Position numbers and translations under genes: made by a program
Notes under the pieces: model-generated
What the model was told of the DNA's origin: nothing
Database searches by the model: none
What the model saw: the letters and a program-made list of their open reading frames with translations, nothing else
DNA from: Thiomicrorhabdus arctica DSM 13458
Lineage (GTDB): Bacteria > Pseudomonadota > Gammaproteobacteria > Thiomicrospirales > Thiomicrospiraceae
DNA: 64,000 nt
Assembly (NCBI RefSeq): GCF_000381085.1
Contig: NZ_KB905899.1
Location: forward strand, 124,001-188,000
Reading direction: 5' to 3'
In this document: positions 37,112 through 46,869 of the stretch, piece after piece
Position numbering within the stretch: position 1 is the first letter of the stretch
How the letters are laid out: each line of letters opens with the position of its first letter

Positions 37112-37597
37112 TTGTCTGGATTCAGTTATCTTCAAGTGTTACAAGATGCCGACTTACCATGGGTGATGTCGGTTGAGCAGCGAGCTTATGATTTTCCCTG
37201 GACGTTAAAGGGCTTTGAAAATAGTATGAATCAAGGTTTAAATTATCTTTTCAAGGATGAAGATCATAAAAGTCTGGGATATTGCTGTGTACTACCGGTG
37301 CTTGATGAAGCGACTTTGTTGAATGTATGTGTTGCACCAGAACATCAAGGTAGAAGAATTGCTCGACCGGCCTTGGAGCAGATTTTTGCAAAACTCAAAG
37401 AAAATGCATTTCAGATTGTATTCTTAGAGGTACGAGCATCTAATGAACCCGCGATTAAGCTATATCAATCCATTGGCTTTTCTGAAGATGGTGTACGTAA
37501 GGGATACTATCGTGCTCAGGTTTGGGATGAGCAAGCGATGGAATTAGTCGAAGAGCGAGAGGATGCTATTTTGATGTCTTATTCACTCGTTGATTAA
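37112..37597 (+). CDS. rimI: Ribosomal protein S18 alanine N-acetyltransferase RimI
   Basis: GNAT acetyltransferase that modifies the N-terminal alanine of ribosomal protein S18 and sometimes other proteins. The 161-residue product has DLPWVMSVEQRAYDFPWT near the N-terminus, the acetyl-CoA loop VAPEHQGRRIARPALE, and LEVRASNEPAIKLYQSIGF, the most typical RimI segment. The start is TTG 37112, with AGG 8 bases upstream; the next Met lies inside the conserved first helix and is too late. It follows the holD-like gene by 71 bp. Confidence 0.9.
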   Translation: MSGFSYLQVLQDADLPWVMSVEQRAYDFPWTLKGFENSMNQGLNYLFKDEDHKSLGYCCVLPVLDEATLLNVCVAPEHQGRRIARPALEQIFAKLKENAFQIVFLEVRASNEPAIKLYQSIGFSEDGVRKGYYRAQVWDEQAMELVEEREDAILMSYSLVD

Positions 37598-37661
37598 TAG
37601 TCGTATTAGCTTGGTGTTGACAGGAAGATAGGCGGAGGTAGAGTTTGCTTAAGATACATTG

Positions 37662-37695
37662 CGTCACGAGATTGCTGAATACTATTCTCGTGACG
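37662..37695. terminator. Inverted repeat between convergent rimI and suhB
   Basis: CGTCACGAGA (37662-37671) and TCTCGTGACG (37686-37695) are perfect 10-bp arms with a 14-base loop. T content downstream is modest, so a bidirectional terminator is likely but not proven. Confidence 0.55.
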
Positions 37696-37731
37696 GGTTT
37701 GTATTATTGAGTTTTTGTTTAAATGATCGAT

Positions 37732-38550
37732 TTAACGACGTAACTCAGCAGGGATTGTTTTAGCAATAGTTTGAGCCATTTCTTTAAATAATTTAGGGTT
37801 TGCTGCCATGATGTTTCCACTGTCTAAGAAGTTTTCTCCACCTTTAAGATCGGTTGCTAGACCACCAGATTCTAATACCAGCAGTGAGCCTGCAGCAATA
37901 TCCCAAGGTTTTAAATTAAATTCCCAGTAACCATCAACTCTGCCACAAGCAACATACGCTAGATCCAATGCAGCTGATCCCGCACGACGAATTCCAGCTG
38001 TTGAGGTCATAAAGGCTTTAAGGCTATTCATGTATGGGTCGATGTAACTGAAGTCTTTATAGGGAAAGCCTGTTGCCAATAAAGCATTTTCTAAGGTCGT
38101 TTGCTGGCTAACACGGATGCGGTGGTTGTTTAAGAAAGCACCACGTCCTCGGGTAGCGGTAAACATTTCATCACGAACAGGATCAAAGATAACAGCGTGC
38201 ATTATTTTGCCTTTTTCACGTACCGCGATAGAGACACAGAATTGTGGGAATTGGTGTAAAAAGTTGGTTGTGCCATCTAATGGGTCAATAATCCATTCAA
38301 TATCGGAAACGCCACGTATACCTTTCTTACCTTTTTTGATACCACTCTCTTCAGCCATAATATGGTGTTCAGGATAATATTTTTTAATGGTTTGGATGAT
38401 AGTGTTTTCAGCTTCTCTATCCACCTCGCTGACATAATCATTTTTTCCTTTCTGCTCGACGTTTAATTGGTCGATACGCGAGTAATGATGCATGATGTTT
38501 CCACCCGCTGCACGTGCTGCAAGGGTGGCGATATTGAGTAATGGGTGCAT
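37732..38550 (-). CDS. suhB: Inositol-1-monophosphatase SuhB
   Basis: Mg-dependent phosphatase; in E. coli SuhB also serves as an rRNA antitermination factor. The 272-residue product shows AEESG, the metal motif WIIDPLDGTTNFLHQFP, and the C-terminal WEFNLKPWDIAAGSLLVLESGG, all standard. It is divergent from trmJ, with a 123-bp gap. The order suhB-trmJ-(cysE)-iscR matches the gammaproteobacterial isc neighbourhood. Confidence 0.95.
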   Translation of the reverse strand: MHPLLNIATLAARAAGGNIMHHYSRIDQLNVEQKGKNDYVSEVDREAENTIIQTIKKYYPEHHIMAEESGIKKGKKGIRGVSDIEWIIDPLDGTTNFLHQFPQFCVSIAVREKGKIMHAVIFDPVRDEMFTATRGRGAFLNNHRIRVSQQTTLENALLATGFPYKDFSYIDPYMNSLKAFMTSTAGIRRAGSAALDLAYVACGRVDGYWEFNLKPWDIAAGSLLVLESGGLATDLKGGENFLDSGNIMAANPKLFKEMAQTIAKTIPAELRR

Positions 38551-38673
38551 ATTAAGCCTTTAGTATGGTTGAAGCAGGGTGCTTATTGTTGATTGAACGG
38601 TTAAAATGCTAGGATACGACGGCAAGAAGTCCGGCAATTCACACGAATAAATAGATTATAACGGAAAGTGAGC

Positions 38674-39453
38674 ATGATAGAAGACTACAGTCTTAACCCA
38701 GGGTTAGCGAATATTAGAGTGGTGCTTATTGAAACCTCTCATCCTGGCAATATTGGGGCGATTGCACGCGCCATGAAAAATATGGGCCTGAGTCAATTGG
38801 TCTTGGTTAAACCCAAAGAATTTCCGAGCGTAGTGGCCTCTGCCCGAGCCTCAAGTGCGGCAGATGTGCTTAATTCTGCTAGGGTGGTGGAATCTCTAGA
38901 TGACGCCTTGGTTGGTACAAAACTAGTGGTGGGGGCCAGTGCTCGACTGAGAAAAGTGTCTTGGCCACAGTTAGATGTCCGAGAGACGGCTGCCTTGGCG
39001 ATGGAGACTGTCTCAGATGGTGCTGTAGCATTGGTGTTTGGCCGTGAAGACTCCGGGTTAAGTAATGCAGAAATGGATAAGTGTCATTATCTAGCGCACA
39101 TTCCAACGAATCCCGTCTATTGCTCACTGAATATCAGTGCTGCTGTTCAAGTCTTTGCATATGAGTGTTTGATGGCCGCGCAACTTACCTCAACGTCTGA
39201 GAAATCGACTCGTAGCCAGTTAGCGAACACTGAGCAGTTGGAAGGTTTTTATGAACACATGTTTCAGGCATTGCAAGATATAGAGTTTTTAGACCCGAAT
39301 AAGAATGCACGTTTTATGCGACGTATACGCCGTCTATTTAATCGTACAGAGTTAGATCGAAAAGAGATTGATATTTTACGCGGTATTTTAAGTGCAGCAC
39401 AAAGAAAGGCGGGCAAAGAGCCTGCTTATAGCAAAGTAATTGTCACTAAATAG
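38674..39453 (+). CDS. trmJ: tRNA (cytidine/uridine-2'-O-)-methyltransferase TrmJ
   Basis: SPOUT-class enzyme that methylates the ribose at position 32 of tRNAs. Seen are VLIETSHPGNIGAIARAMKN at the N-terminus, LVFGREDSGLSNAEMDKC and IPTNPVYCSLNISAAVQVF, the knot motifs of the family, and a C-terminal helical extension. I use ATG 38674, which has GGA 8 bases upstream; an in-frame GTG lies 6 bases before it. It precedes cysE by 9 bp, so the two are probably cotranscribed. Confidence 0.93.
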   Translation: MIEDYSLNPGLANIRVVLIETSHPGNIGAIARAMKNMGLSQLVLVKPKEFPSVVASARASSAADVLNSARVVESLDDALVGTKLVVGASARLRKVSWPQLDVRETAALAMETVSDGAVALVFGREDSGLSNAEMDKCHYLAHIPTNPVYCSLNISAAVQVFAYECLMAAQLTSTSEKSTRSQLANTEQLEGFYEHMFQALQDIEFLDPNKNARFMRRIRRLFNRTELDRKEIDILRGILSAAQRKAGKEPAYSKVIVTK

Positions 39454-39462
39454 GAGAGTCGG

Positions 39463-40248
39463 ATGTTCGAAAAAATACGTTCAGATGTGCGTTGTGTTTT
39501 TGAAAGAGACCCCGCTGCACGCAATACGTTTGAAGTCTTGACAACCTACCCAGGCTTGCATGCCATTATGTGGTACCGACTCACGCACTGGTTATGGAAT
39601 AAGGGTCTTAAGTGGTTGGCGCGACTGATTTCGATGCTTGCACGTTGGTTTACCGGTGTTGAAATTCATCCCGCAGCAAAGATCGGCGAACGTTTTTTTA
39701 TTGATCACGGTATGGGAGTGGTGATTGGTGAAACGGCTGAAATTGGTGATGATTGTACCTTGTATCATGGTGTGACGTTGGGTGGCACCTCTTGGAAAAC
39801 AGGTAAGCGCCATCCTACCTTGGGCAATGGCGTTGTTGTCGGTGCCGGCGCAAAAGTTTTGGGACCAATTGAAGTTGGTGATAATGCGCGTATCGGTTCT
39901 AATGCAGTCGTGGTTAAATCGGTCTCTGCGGGTAAAACAGTAGTCGGAATTCCTGGGCGAGAGGTCGAGCGTAAAGGGGAAGATCTAGAAACGCGTCGCG
40001 CAAAAATGGCAGATAAGATTGGTTTTGACGCTTATGGTGTAGGTCAGGAGATGGCGGACCCTGTCGAAAAAGCAATTTACAGTCTTTTGGATCACATACA
40101 AGTACAGGATGAAAAATTAGAAAAAATGGCACAAGCTCTTTCGAAAATTGGTGGGGAAACCATCGAAATGGACTTGCCTAAGTTAGATGACGTCGTTTTA
40201 GAGCCAGATGATCCAGTACAGGCGGCGCACTTAAAATCCACAAAATAG
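39463..40248 (+). CDS. cysE: Serine O-acetyltransferase CysE
   Basis: Acetylates serine with acetyl-CoA, the first step of cysteine synthesis; cytosolic. The 261-residue product has the N-terminal helical region followed by left-handed beta-helix hexapeptide repeats, with [40 protein letters not shown] and [17 protein letters not shown]. Its tail (about residues 190-261) is longer and more charged than usual. The position just ahead of iscR links cysteine supply to Fe-S assembly and is shared by several bacteria. Confidence 0.95.
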   Translation: MFEKIRSDVRCVFERDPAARNTFEVLTTYPGLHAIMWYRLTHWLWNKGLKWLARLISMLARWFTGVEIHPAAKIGERFFIDHGMGVVIGETAEIGDDCTLYHGVTLGGTSWKTGKRHPTLGNGVVVGAGAKVLGPIEVGDNARIGSNAVVVKSVSAGKTVVGIPGREVERKGEDLETRRAKMADKIGFDAYGVGQEMADPVEKAIYSLLDHIQVQDEKLEKMAQALSKIGGETIEMDLPKLDDVVLEPDDPVQAAHLKSTK

Positions 40249-40288
40249 TCCTTTGTAGAATGTTTTTAATAGGTTAGAGAGAACGATA

Positions 40289-40321
40289 ATACTTGAGTTG
40301 TTTAGTAGGTTATTATAGAAT
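40289..40321 (+). promoter_or_regulatory. iscR promoter with type 1 IscR site
   Basis: TTGAGT (40294-40299) and TAGAAT (40316-40321), 16 bases apart, form the promoter. Across it, 40289-40313 matches the type 1 IscR consensus (ATASYYGACTRWWWYAGTCRRSTAT, from memory) at 20 of 25 positions, including both outer ATA/TAT ends. As at E. coli iscR, [2Fe-2S]-IscR binding here would repress its own operon. Confidence 0.75.
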
Positions 40322-40372
40322 TCGTAGCTTAAATGAATGACTGTTAACTATTATCTTAATTTAGGCTTACTT

Positions 40373-40804
40373 ATGAAACTTACATCAAAAGGGCGTTATG
40401 CGGTGACTGCCATGCTTGATATCGCATTAAATCAAGTGAATGGGGCGATTACTTTGTCTTTGATTTCAGAGCGTCAAGGCATCTCTCTTTCTTATTTAGA
40501 GCAGTTATTTTCGAAATTAAAAAAAGCGGGACTGGTTTTGAGTGCAAGAGGTCCTGGCGGTGGTTATCGTTTGAGTCGGGCAGCGGATGACATTTCAGTT
40601 AGTCAAATTATTCATGCCGTTGATGAATCTGTCGATGCGAGAAAATGCGCTGGTAGAGAAGATTGCCACGGTGGAGAGCAGTGTTTATCGCATGAGTTAT
40701 GGAATGATTTAAGTGGTATGATTGATGGCTACTTAAAAAGTATTACGTTGCAAAAGATAATTGATAAAAAACAAAATGGACCAAAAGAAATTTCATTTGG
40801 CTAA
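40373..40804 (+). CDS. iscR: Fe-S cluster assembly regulator IscR
   Basis: Rrf2-family transcription factor that senses [2Fe-2S] supply and controls isc and suf genes. The start [19 protein letters not shown] at 40373 is the canonical N-terminus; an open frame from 40337 is not used. The winged helix is followed by cysteines in the C-x5-C-x5-C pattern with a nearby His (CAGREDC, CLSH) that bind the cluster. The 143-residue length is a little shorter at its C-terminus than E. coli IscR. iscA follows after 33 bp; iscS, iscU, hscBA and fdx are absent. Confidence 0.95.
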   Translation: MKLTSKGRYAVTAMLDIALNQVNGAITLSLISERQGISLSYLEQLFSKLKKAGLVLSARGPGGGYRLSRAADDISVSQIIHAVDESVDARKCAGREDCHGGEQCLSHELWNDLSGMIDGYLKSITLQKIIDKKQNGPKEISFG

Positions 40805-40837
40805 ATTAAGTTTAAGTGACAATTTTAAGGAGGATAT

Positions 40838-41164
40838 ATGGCAGTAACACTCACGGAAGCGGCTTCAAATCGAGTCAAGAAAATGATTGCAAAACGCGGG
40901 CATGGTGTTGGGCTTAAAGTGTCTACAAAAGTTAGTGGATGTGCGGGCTTTTCCTATGTAGTCGATTATGCAGATGAAATAGAGTCTGCAGACACAGTTT
41001 TCGAGAGTTTTGGTACCAAATTAGTGGTTGATGCCAAGAGTCTGGAAAATATCGATGGAATGGAAATTGATTATGTTCAAGAGAGTCTTTTAAATGAAGG
41101 GTTTGAATTTAAAAACCCGAAGGTAAAAGAGAGTTGTGGTTGTGGAGAATCATTTACGGTTTAG
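40838..41164 (+). CDS. iscA: A-type Fe-S carrier IscA-like
   Basis: Carries Fe-S clusters from a scaffold to apo-proteins. The 108-residue product starts [17 protein letters not shown] and holds the three ligand cysteines, one in [13 protein letters not shown] and two in the C-terminal CGCGESF, which is close to the IscA/SufA type. AAGGAGG lies just upstream at ideal spacing. In this organism it probably works with SufBCDS, because no iscU scaffold is adjacent. A terminator follows before ndk. ErpA identity cannot be ruled out without alignment. Confidence 0.9.
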   Translation: MAVTLTEAASNRVKKMIAKRGHGVGLKVSTKVSGCAGFSYVVDYADEIESADTVFESFGTKLVVDAKSLENIDGMEIDYVQESLLNEGFEFKNPKVKESCGCGESFTV

Positions 41165-41186
41165 TCTCTAATGTCATTCTAATTCA

Positions 41187-41220
41187 AAAGAGCCCTGGCG
41201 TTTTCTCCGGGGCTTTTGTT
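41187..41220 (+). terminator. Terminator between iscA and ndk
   Basis: An AAAAGAGCCC arm pairs imperfectly with GGGGCTTTT across an 11-15 base loop and runs into T residues, with one bulged G on the left. Confidence 0.6.
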
Positions 41221-41283
41221 TTTCTGCAGGGTGGTCGAATAGTTGTTAAAATATCTCAATTAAAAATTTTAAGGAACAGGAAC

Positions 41284-41706
41284 GTGGAACGTACTTTCTC
41301 AATCATTAAACCAGACGCCGTATCAAGAAATCTCATTGGCAAAATTACACAACGATTTGAAGAGGGTGGTTTGCGTATAATTGCCTCTAAAATGAAACGT
41401 TTAACGTTACAAGAAGTTGAAGGTTTTTACGCAGAACATAAGGGGCGTGAGTTTTACGAACCTCTCATTCAATATATGATATCAGCACCCGTTATTGTGC
41501 AAGTACTTGAAGGCGATAATGCGATTTTGAAAAATCGTGAAATAATGGGAGCGACAGACCCAACTAAAGCCGCTAAAGGAACTCTTAGAGCAGACTTTGC
41601 TATATCGGTACGTGAGAACTCAGCACATGGTTCTGACTCAGCTGAAAGTGCAGAACGTGAAATTAGTTACTTTTTTACGCCAAACGAACTGTGTGACCGA
41701 CCATAA
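41284..41706 (+). CDS. ndk: Nucleoside diphosphate kinase
   Basis: Keeps nucleoside triphosphate pools balanced by ping-pong phosphate transfer through a histidine. I use GTG 41284 (140 residues; start [13 protein letters not shown]), since AAGGA and AGG lie just upstream and the frame upstream to 41134 overlaps iscA and a terminator. The active His115 sits in [16 protein letters not shown]. The stop overlaps the rlmN start (TAATG). ndk-rlmN is the standard gammaproteobacterial order. Confidence 0.95.
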   Translation: MERTFSIIKPDAVSRNLIGKITQRFEEGGLRIIASKMKRLTLQEVEGFYAEHKGREFYEPLIQYMISAPVIVQVLEGDNAILKNREIMGATDPTKAAKGTLRADFAISVRENSAHGSDSAESAEREISYFFTPNELCDRP

Positions 41707-42860
41707 TGACATTAGAACCGCTTTTGCAATCGAATCCTATTTCACTTACCGTGCCTGAAACGAAAGTCGTTCAAAAGACGGATCTGTTAGGGATGGATAG
41801 AGAGGCCATGCAGGCCTATTTTACCGAAATTGGTGAGAAACCTTTCCGTGCCACCCAAGTGATGAAGTGGATTCATCAATTTGGCGTAAGTGATTTTGAC
41901 GAAATGACCAATTTGAGTAAAGCGCTACGTGACAAGCTGAAGCAGGTCGCTAATGTGCGTACACCAAAGGTGGTTGCAGAACAGCATTCAGATGATGGAA
42001 CGATTAAATGGTTATTGGAAGTTGATAACAATAATGCTGTTGAAGTCGTTTTTATTCCTGAAAAAAACCGTGGTACCTTGTGTATCTCATCTCAAGTTGG
42101 ATGCGCATTAGAGTGTACTTTCTGCTCGACAGGTCAACAAGGGTTTAACCGTAATTTGGAAAATTGGGAAATTATTGCCCAGGTCTGGGTTGCCAATAAG
42201 GCATTAGGCTGTAAACCCAAAGAAGAAAGAGTTATTTCTAATGTTGTTTTTATGGGGATGGGAGAGCCATTACTAAATGTAAAGCATGTCTTTCCGGTAG
42301 CACGTATTTTGATGGATGACTATGCTTATGGCTTGTCGAAACGCCGAGTGACTATTAGTACCTCTGGTGTGGTGCCCGCGATTGACATGATTAAATCAGA
42401 ACTGGATGTAAGTTTAGCGATATCATTACACGCTCCAAACGATGACCTTAGAGATGTTTTGGTTCCGATCAATAAAAAGTATCCGCTTGCGATTCTAATG
42501 CCAAGTTTGTATCGCTATGTGGAAGGCGGGCACAGTAAAAAACATGTCACGATCGAATATGTCATGTTGGATAAAGTGAATGATCATATAGAGCATGCTC
42601 ATCAATTGATTGAATTATTAGGTAACTTGCCGTGTAAGGTAAACCTCATTCCGTTTAATCCATTTCCCAATACGGAATATCAACGATCTTCTAATAATGC
42701 AATTCACCGTTTTAGAGCGATACTTGAAGAGGGCGGTTTGCAAGTAACTGTACGTAAAACACGTGGCGACGATATTGATGCGGCCTGTGGCCAGTTGGCG
42801 GGTAAGGTTTCAGATCGAACTAAACGTACACTACACCGTGTAGAGTTTGATGCAAAATAG
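41706..42860 (+). CDS. rlmN: 23S rRNA/tRNA adenosine C2-methyltransferase RlmN
   Basis: Radical-SAM enzyme that methylates A2503 of 23S rRNA and A37 of several tRNAs. The 384-residue product shows [18 protein letters not shown] with the CX3CX2C cluster ligands, MGMGEPLLN, and [14 protein letters not shown] longer N-terminal stretch (about 20 residues) precedes the usual start. It begins on the ndk stop and is followed by the rodZ-like gene after 40 bp. Confidence 0.96.
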   Translation: MTLEPLLQSNPISLTVPETKVVQKTDLLGMDREAMQAYFTEIGEKPFRATQVMKWIHQFGVSDFDEMTNLSKALRDKLKQVANVRTPKVVAEQHSDDGTIKWLLEVDNNNAVEVVFIPEKNRGTLCISSQVGCALECTFCSTGQQGFNRNLENWEIIAQVWVANKALGCKPKEERVISNVVFMGMGEPLLNVKHVFPVARILMDDYAYGLSKRRVTISTSGVVPAIDMIKSELDVSLAISLHAPNDDLRDVLVPINKKYPLAILMPSLYRYVEGGHSKKHVTIEYVMLDKVNDHIEHAHQLIELLGNLPCKVNLIPFNPFPNTEYQRSSNNAIHRFRAILEEGGLQVTVRKTRGDDIDAACGQLAGKVSDRTKRTLHRVEFDAK

Positions 42861-42900
42861 CTTTGCAGATATCAGGCTTTACCAGCGATAAGGAGTTGAC

Positions 42901-43371
42901 ATGACTGATGAGAAGACAATAATTGAAATCCCATTAAATCAAAAGCTTGTAGAGGCCCGTAAAGCGAAAGGGTTGAGTAAAGAGGATGTCTGTGGTCTGT
43001 TAAATTTATCACTTGTTCAGATCAATAAGTTGGAAGATGATTCCCTCGTCCCGGGAGAATTAACCTTTTTTGAAAGAGGATATGTTCGGAACTATGCGAC
43101 CTACCTTGGATTGGAGAAGGCCGAATACGAACGTTTTTTACAACAAGAAAGTGATGCGCAGAATCAATTGCATTCCGTACGTCGTTATAGCGTGCCAGTC
43201 GGTAAACCGCTTCTCGGTGGTTTTTTTATCAAGTTACTGTTTCTCGTAGTGATCATAGTGGCGATCGTATATATGTTTAAGGGGTTTCTACCAAATAATA
43301 CTCAGACAGAAAAAGTTCCCACGCAAGTGGACAGTCAGATAGATGTACCAAAACAGCTTAAATTACCTTGA
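42901..43371 (+). CDS. Short RodZ-like helix-turn-helix membrane protein
   Basis: 156 residues: a polar start, a Cro-type helix-turn-helix (KLVEARKAKGLSKEDVCGLL and FERGYVRNYATYLGL) as in RodZ, a charged linker, one transmembrane helix at about residues 105-125 (IKLLFLVVIIVAIVYMF) and only about 30 residues outside. RodZ links MreB to the elongation machinery; the usual large periplasmic domain is absent here. Gene order (rlmN, this gene, hisS) matches the rodZ locus, but the neighbouring ispG is missing. It might have a minimal RodZ role or be a reduced version. Confidence 0.75.
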   Translation: MTDEKTIIEIPLNQKLVEARKAKGLSKEDVCGLLNLSLVQINKLEDDSLVPGELTFFERGYVRNYATYLGLEKAEYERFLQQESDAQNQLHSVRRYSVPVGKPLLGGFFIKLLFLVVIIVAIVYMFKGFLPNNTQTEKVPTQVDSQIDVPKQLKLP

Positions 43372-43520
43372 TAGATTCAAAACGAGAAGAGCGGATGAGT
43401 CCGAAATGAGCAATATTCCACTATTGTCAGCGCCCTAAATAACAAAAATTAAATTTAAAAAATAGAAGTTTTGGCTTAAGTAGTTAAAGATTTCGTAAAA
43501 GAAAAGAGTACAAGAAGAAT

Positions 43521-44795
43521 ATGGCAAAGCAAATAACAGCCATTCGTGGAATGAATGATATATACGGTGACGGGGTTGATGCATTCGACTACTTGGTCGC
43601 GACAGCAGAACAGACTTTAAAACAGTATGGTTATCACTCAATTCGGTTGCCGATTGTCGAGAAAACAGAGTTGTTTTCACGTTCAATCGGTGAAGTCACG
43701 GATATTGTCGAAAAAGAGATGTATACCTTTGAAGATCGCAGTGGCGGAAGCTTGGCTTTACGTCCAGAAGGCACAGCAGGTTGTGTGCGTGCCGTCATTC
43801 AAAACGGTTTGGCACACAATCAAATACAAAAGCTTTTCTACACTGGACCTATGTTTCGATATGAACGTCCACAAAAGGGCCGCTATCGTCAGTTTCACCA
43901 GTTTGGAGTTGAAGTCTTTGGTTTGGCAACCGCGGATATTGATGCAGAATTAATCGTTCTAACGGCACGTTTATGGGAAAAGTTAGGGCTAGAAAAACTT
44001 GAACTGCAAATCAACTCATTAGGCAGTCAGGAAGCTCGAGTCGACTACAGAGAAAAACTTGTGGCTTATCTGTCTGATGTTAAAGATCAGTTGGATGAAG
44101 ACAGTATAAGAAGGCTTGAGACGAATCCTTTGCGTATTTTGGACACTAAAAATCCGGATATGAAGGATATTGTCGAAGGCGCCCCAAAATTGCTTAATCA
44201 TTTAGATGAAGAATCAAATATTCATTTTGATCTGCTGAAATCACATTTAGATGATTTGGGTATAAGCTATGTCGTCAATCCTAACTTGGTTCGCGGACTG
44301 GATTATTATAATCGAACGGTATTTGAGTGGGTGACGACTGAATTAGGTGCGCAAGGTACTGTCTGTGCCGGTGGTCGTTACGATGGTTTAGTCGAGCAAA
44401 TCGGTGGCAAACCTACACCCGCTGTCGGTTTTGCAATGGGTATTGAGCGTTTAGCGGCCTTATTGATCGATGGCGACAAGGTGCCTGCGGTGACAACGCC
44501 CGATATCTATGTTGTGCTTTTTGGCGATAATGTGGAGCGACCAGGCCTGGTCATTTCTGAAATGGTGAGAGATGCTTTACCCCATTTAAATGTTCAGATG
44601 AACTGTGGTGGTGGGAGCTTTAAAAGCCAGTTCAAAAAGGCAGATAGATCTGGCGCCAAGTACGCGATTGTTTTAGGTGAGCAGGAAATAGCTGATAAGA
44701 TCGTCGCACTTAAGCCGTTGAGAGATAACTCTGAACAACAAACGGTTGCGTGGGATAACTTAATTGGGCATTTGTCTCAATTGTTTCCAGCCTAA
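43521..44795 (+). CDS. hisS: Histidyl-tRNA synthetase
   Basis: Class II synthetase charging tRNA-His. The 424-residue product has motif 2 ([20 protein letters not shown]), [29 protein letters not shown] and motif 3 with GFAMGIERL, plus an anticodon-binding C-terminal domain. The ribosome-binding site AAGAAG is modest. ispG, commonly upstream in gammaproteobacteria, is absent. An exact copy of the iterated palindrome lies inside the anticodon-binding part. Confidence 0.97.
   Translation: MAKQITAIRGMNDIYGDGVDAFDYLVATAEQTLKQYGYHSIRLPIVEKTELFSRSIGEVTDIVEKEMYTFEDRSGGSLALRPEGTAGCVRAVIQNGLAHNQIQKLFYTGPMFRYERPQKGRYRQFHQFGVEVFGLATADIDAELIVLTARLWEKLGLEKLELQINSLGSQEARVDYREKLVAYLSDVKDQLDEDSIRRLETNPLRILDTKNPDMKDIVEGAPKLLNHLDEESNIHFDLLKSHLDDLGISYVVNPNLVRGLDYYNRTVFEWVTTELGAQGTVCAGGRYDGLVEQIGGKPTPAVGFAMGIERLAALLIDGDKVPAVTTPDIYVVLFGDNVERPGLVISEMVRDALPHLNVQMNCGGGSFKSQFKKADRSGAKYAIVLGEQEIADKIVALKPLRDNSEQQTVAWDNLIGHLSQLFPA
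44540..44551. repeat. Iterated palindrome ACCAGGCCTGGT inside hisS, copy 5
   Basis: Exact copy, context CGACCAGGCCTGGTCA, read in frame as Arg-Pro-Gly-Leu-Val near residue 341. A neutral place in the protein may let the motif be kept. Confidence 0.85.
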
Positions 44796-44874
44796 AGGTC
44801 AGATTAATATCCCTACAAATTTATAGATGTTTTAAACATATTTTTTAAATTATTTTAAATAAAGGTTTTCAAAG

Positions 44875-45516
44875 ATGAGTCGTTACGAAACAGAAGATGA
44901 ACAGCTTGACGCGATTAAAGCTTGGTGGAAAAAGAATGGATCACAGTTACTCACAGTTATTTTAATTGCTGTCTTGGTCTTTTCAGGCTGGCGTTATTGG
45001 AGCAATGCTAAGTCAGTTGAATCGACTAATGCTTCTTCACTGTTTGAAGTCTTGCAAGGTAGTATGCAGCAAGGAACCTTTGGTGAAGTCTCACGTGAAG
45101 CTTTGAAGCTCGTTCAAGAACAGCCAGAAAGCCCATATGCGATTGGTGCGGCGATGTTATATGCTAAGTACAGCTTAGAGAAGGGTGATACGGATGAGGC
45201 GATTCAGCATTTAACGTGGGTTTCTGAAACAGCAGAAGATACTCAGTTACGTCATCTAGCGCTATTAAGGGTCGCCCGTATTCAAGCGGACACTAACGCT
45301 TTTGCTGCCGCAGAAAAAAACTTAAACACATTATCTCAGGCCAATTTGGACCGTGCAGAAAAAGCAAACTTTGATTATGTTTCAGGTTTAGTCGCTTTAG
45401 CGCAGGGTAATGAAGCTGTTGCACAGCAGGCATTCGAACAGGTCGTAACGAATGTAGATACTGAAAAAAACCTACTGGGTCTAGCTCAAGTTCAATTAGA
45501 TGACTTATCAAAATAA
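44875..45516 (+). CDS. yfgM: YfgM-like ancillary SecYEG-chaperone protein
   Basis: 213 residues with a charged start, one transmembrane helix at about residues 22-40 (LLTVILIAVLVFSGWRYW) and a periplasmic TPR-like domain. YfgM in E. coli works with PpiD at the Sec translocon to hand exported proteins to chaperones. The DEQLDAIKAWWKKNG start is typical. The order hisS-yfgM-bamB-der is strongly conserved. Confidence 0.93.
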   Translation: MSRYETEDEQLDAIKAWWKKNGSQLLTVILIAVLVFSGWRYWSNAKSVESTNASSLFEVLQGSMQQGTFGEVSREALKLVQEQPESPYAIGAAMLYAKYSLEKGDTDEAIQHLTWVSETAEDTQLRHLALLRVARIQADTNAFAAAEKNLNTLSQANLDRAEKANFDYVSGLVALAQGNEAVAQQAFEQVVTNVDTEKNLLGLAQVQLDDLSK

Positions 45517-45569
45517 GTCCAAAATCATTCATCGTAATTGAATGTTTTAAATAAAGGTTGGTTCCAAGA

Positions 45570-46793
45570 ATGAAAATGCGTTTTGCTTTTATAGGATTAC
45601 TTGCGATTATTTCAAGTGGTTGTTCAACACCAAAGGTGATCAAGGAACCAACAGCGTTGGCACCTCTTGAATCTCACTATACACTTCATAAAGACTGGCA
45701 AGTTAAAACCGAAACAATGCCTAACAAAGATTCAGAAGGTCTGTTCTTTTCCGAAGATGTTGATAATTTGTATGTTGCCAATTCAACCGGTTATGTAGTC
45801 GCATTAAAAAAAGAAAATACCCGTCGTTGGACCGATCAGGTTGTCTGGGAGACTAAATTTGCGATCCCTATCGTATCCGGTCCTGCAAAATATGGTGACA
45901 AGTTAATTATCGGTACTGCCAAAGGGCAAGTCATCGTTTTGTCAGCCACTGATGGTAGCATTATTTGGCAGACACAACTTTCGAGTGAAGTCATGAGTCA
46001 TGCCGTGATTGCAGAGCAAAAAGTTTTTACACGTACCGTTGATGGAAAATTGTACGCACTTGATGTTAACAGTGGTGCCATCGTGTGGGTGGCAGAGCAC
46101 CAGATGCCTAGCTTATCATTGCGTGGTTCACCTCCCGTTCTTTACCATGAAGGTACTCTTTATGTTGGCTGGGAAAGTGGCTCTATTCAAGCACTTTCAG
46201 CAAAGTCTGGTGGACTTTTGTGGGAAACTCGTGTCGCGGTTCCTAAAGGACGCACTGACTTGGAACGAATGGTTGATGTGCAATCTAGCCTCGTAATGAA
46301 ACAGAATCGTCTGATTGCCATGGGCTTTCACGGCAAATTAGTTTCTATTAACCCAGAAAATGGTAATTTCTACTTTGTGAAAGAAATTTCAGGCTACCGA
46401 GACTTTGTTGTCACTGAGTCCACTATATTTGTAGTCGATGATAGTGATGTGATTCATGCGCTTGATCTGTTAAGTGGTGCTCAACTCTGGAAACAGGATG
46501 CTTTTAAAGGTCGTTTGGTTGGTGACTTAACCCTATATAACGATGAACTATTAGTGGTTGATGGTTGGGGTTATCTGCATTGGATGAACAGTATTCAAGG
46601 GACTGAATCCTCACGTGTAAAACACAGTAATGAATATGGAGATGGGGATCGGATTTTGCGTGTCAAAGTGGATGGCACAACAATAACATTATTGGATGAT
46701 GAAGGCGTGATTACCCATTACAGCGTTAAGCCGTCTAATTTAGCTCTATTTAAAGCAGAGCATGCAGAACACACTAGCGAAACAGACCTTTAA
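45570..46793 (+). CDS. bamB: Outer membrane assembly lipoprotein BamB
   Basis: Beta-propeller lipoprotein of the BAM complex, which inserts outer-membrane proteins. I start it at ATG 45570: the signal MKMRFAFIGLLAIISSGC ends in a lipobox whose Cys is acylated. Repeats of the propeller are visible as DGSIIWQTQLSSEV, VNSGAIVWVAEH, SGGLLWETRVAVPKGRTDLE and LSGAQLWKQ. Total length is about 407 residues. It lies between yfgM (53 bp) and der (76 bp). Confidence 0.94.
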   Translation: MKMRFAFIGLLAIISSGCSTPKVIKEPTALAPLESHYTLHKDWQVKTETMPNKDSEGLFFSEDVDNLYVANSTGYVVALKKENTRRWTDQVVWETKFAIPIVSGPAKYGDKLIIGTAKGQVIVLSATDGSIIWQTQLSSEVMSHAVIAEQKVFTRTVDGKLYALDVNSGAIVWVAEHQMPSLSLRGSPPVLYHEGTLYVGWESGSIQALSAKSGGLLWETRVAVPKGRTDLERMVDVQSSLVMKQNRLIAMGFHGKLVSINPENGNFYFVKEISGYRDFVVTESTIFVVDDSDVIHALDLLSGAQLWKQDAFKGRLVGDLTLYNDELLVVDGWGYLHWMNSIQGTESSRVKHSNEYGDGDRILRVKVDGTTITLLDDEGVITHYSVKPSNLALFKAEHAEHTSETDL

Positions 46794-46869
46794 CTTAGAC
46801 GTTTTTTCCGCGATAAAGTGATGTCGTGAAAATTTACAGTGAAACATTGAAAATAGGTAATAGACACAA

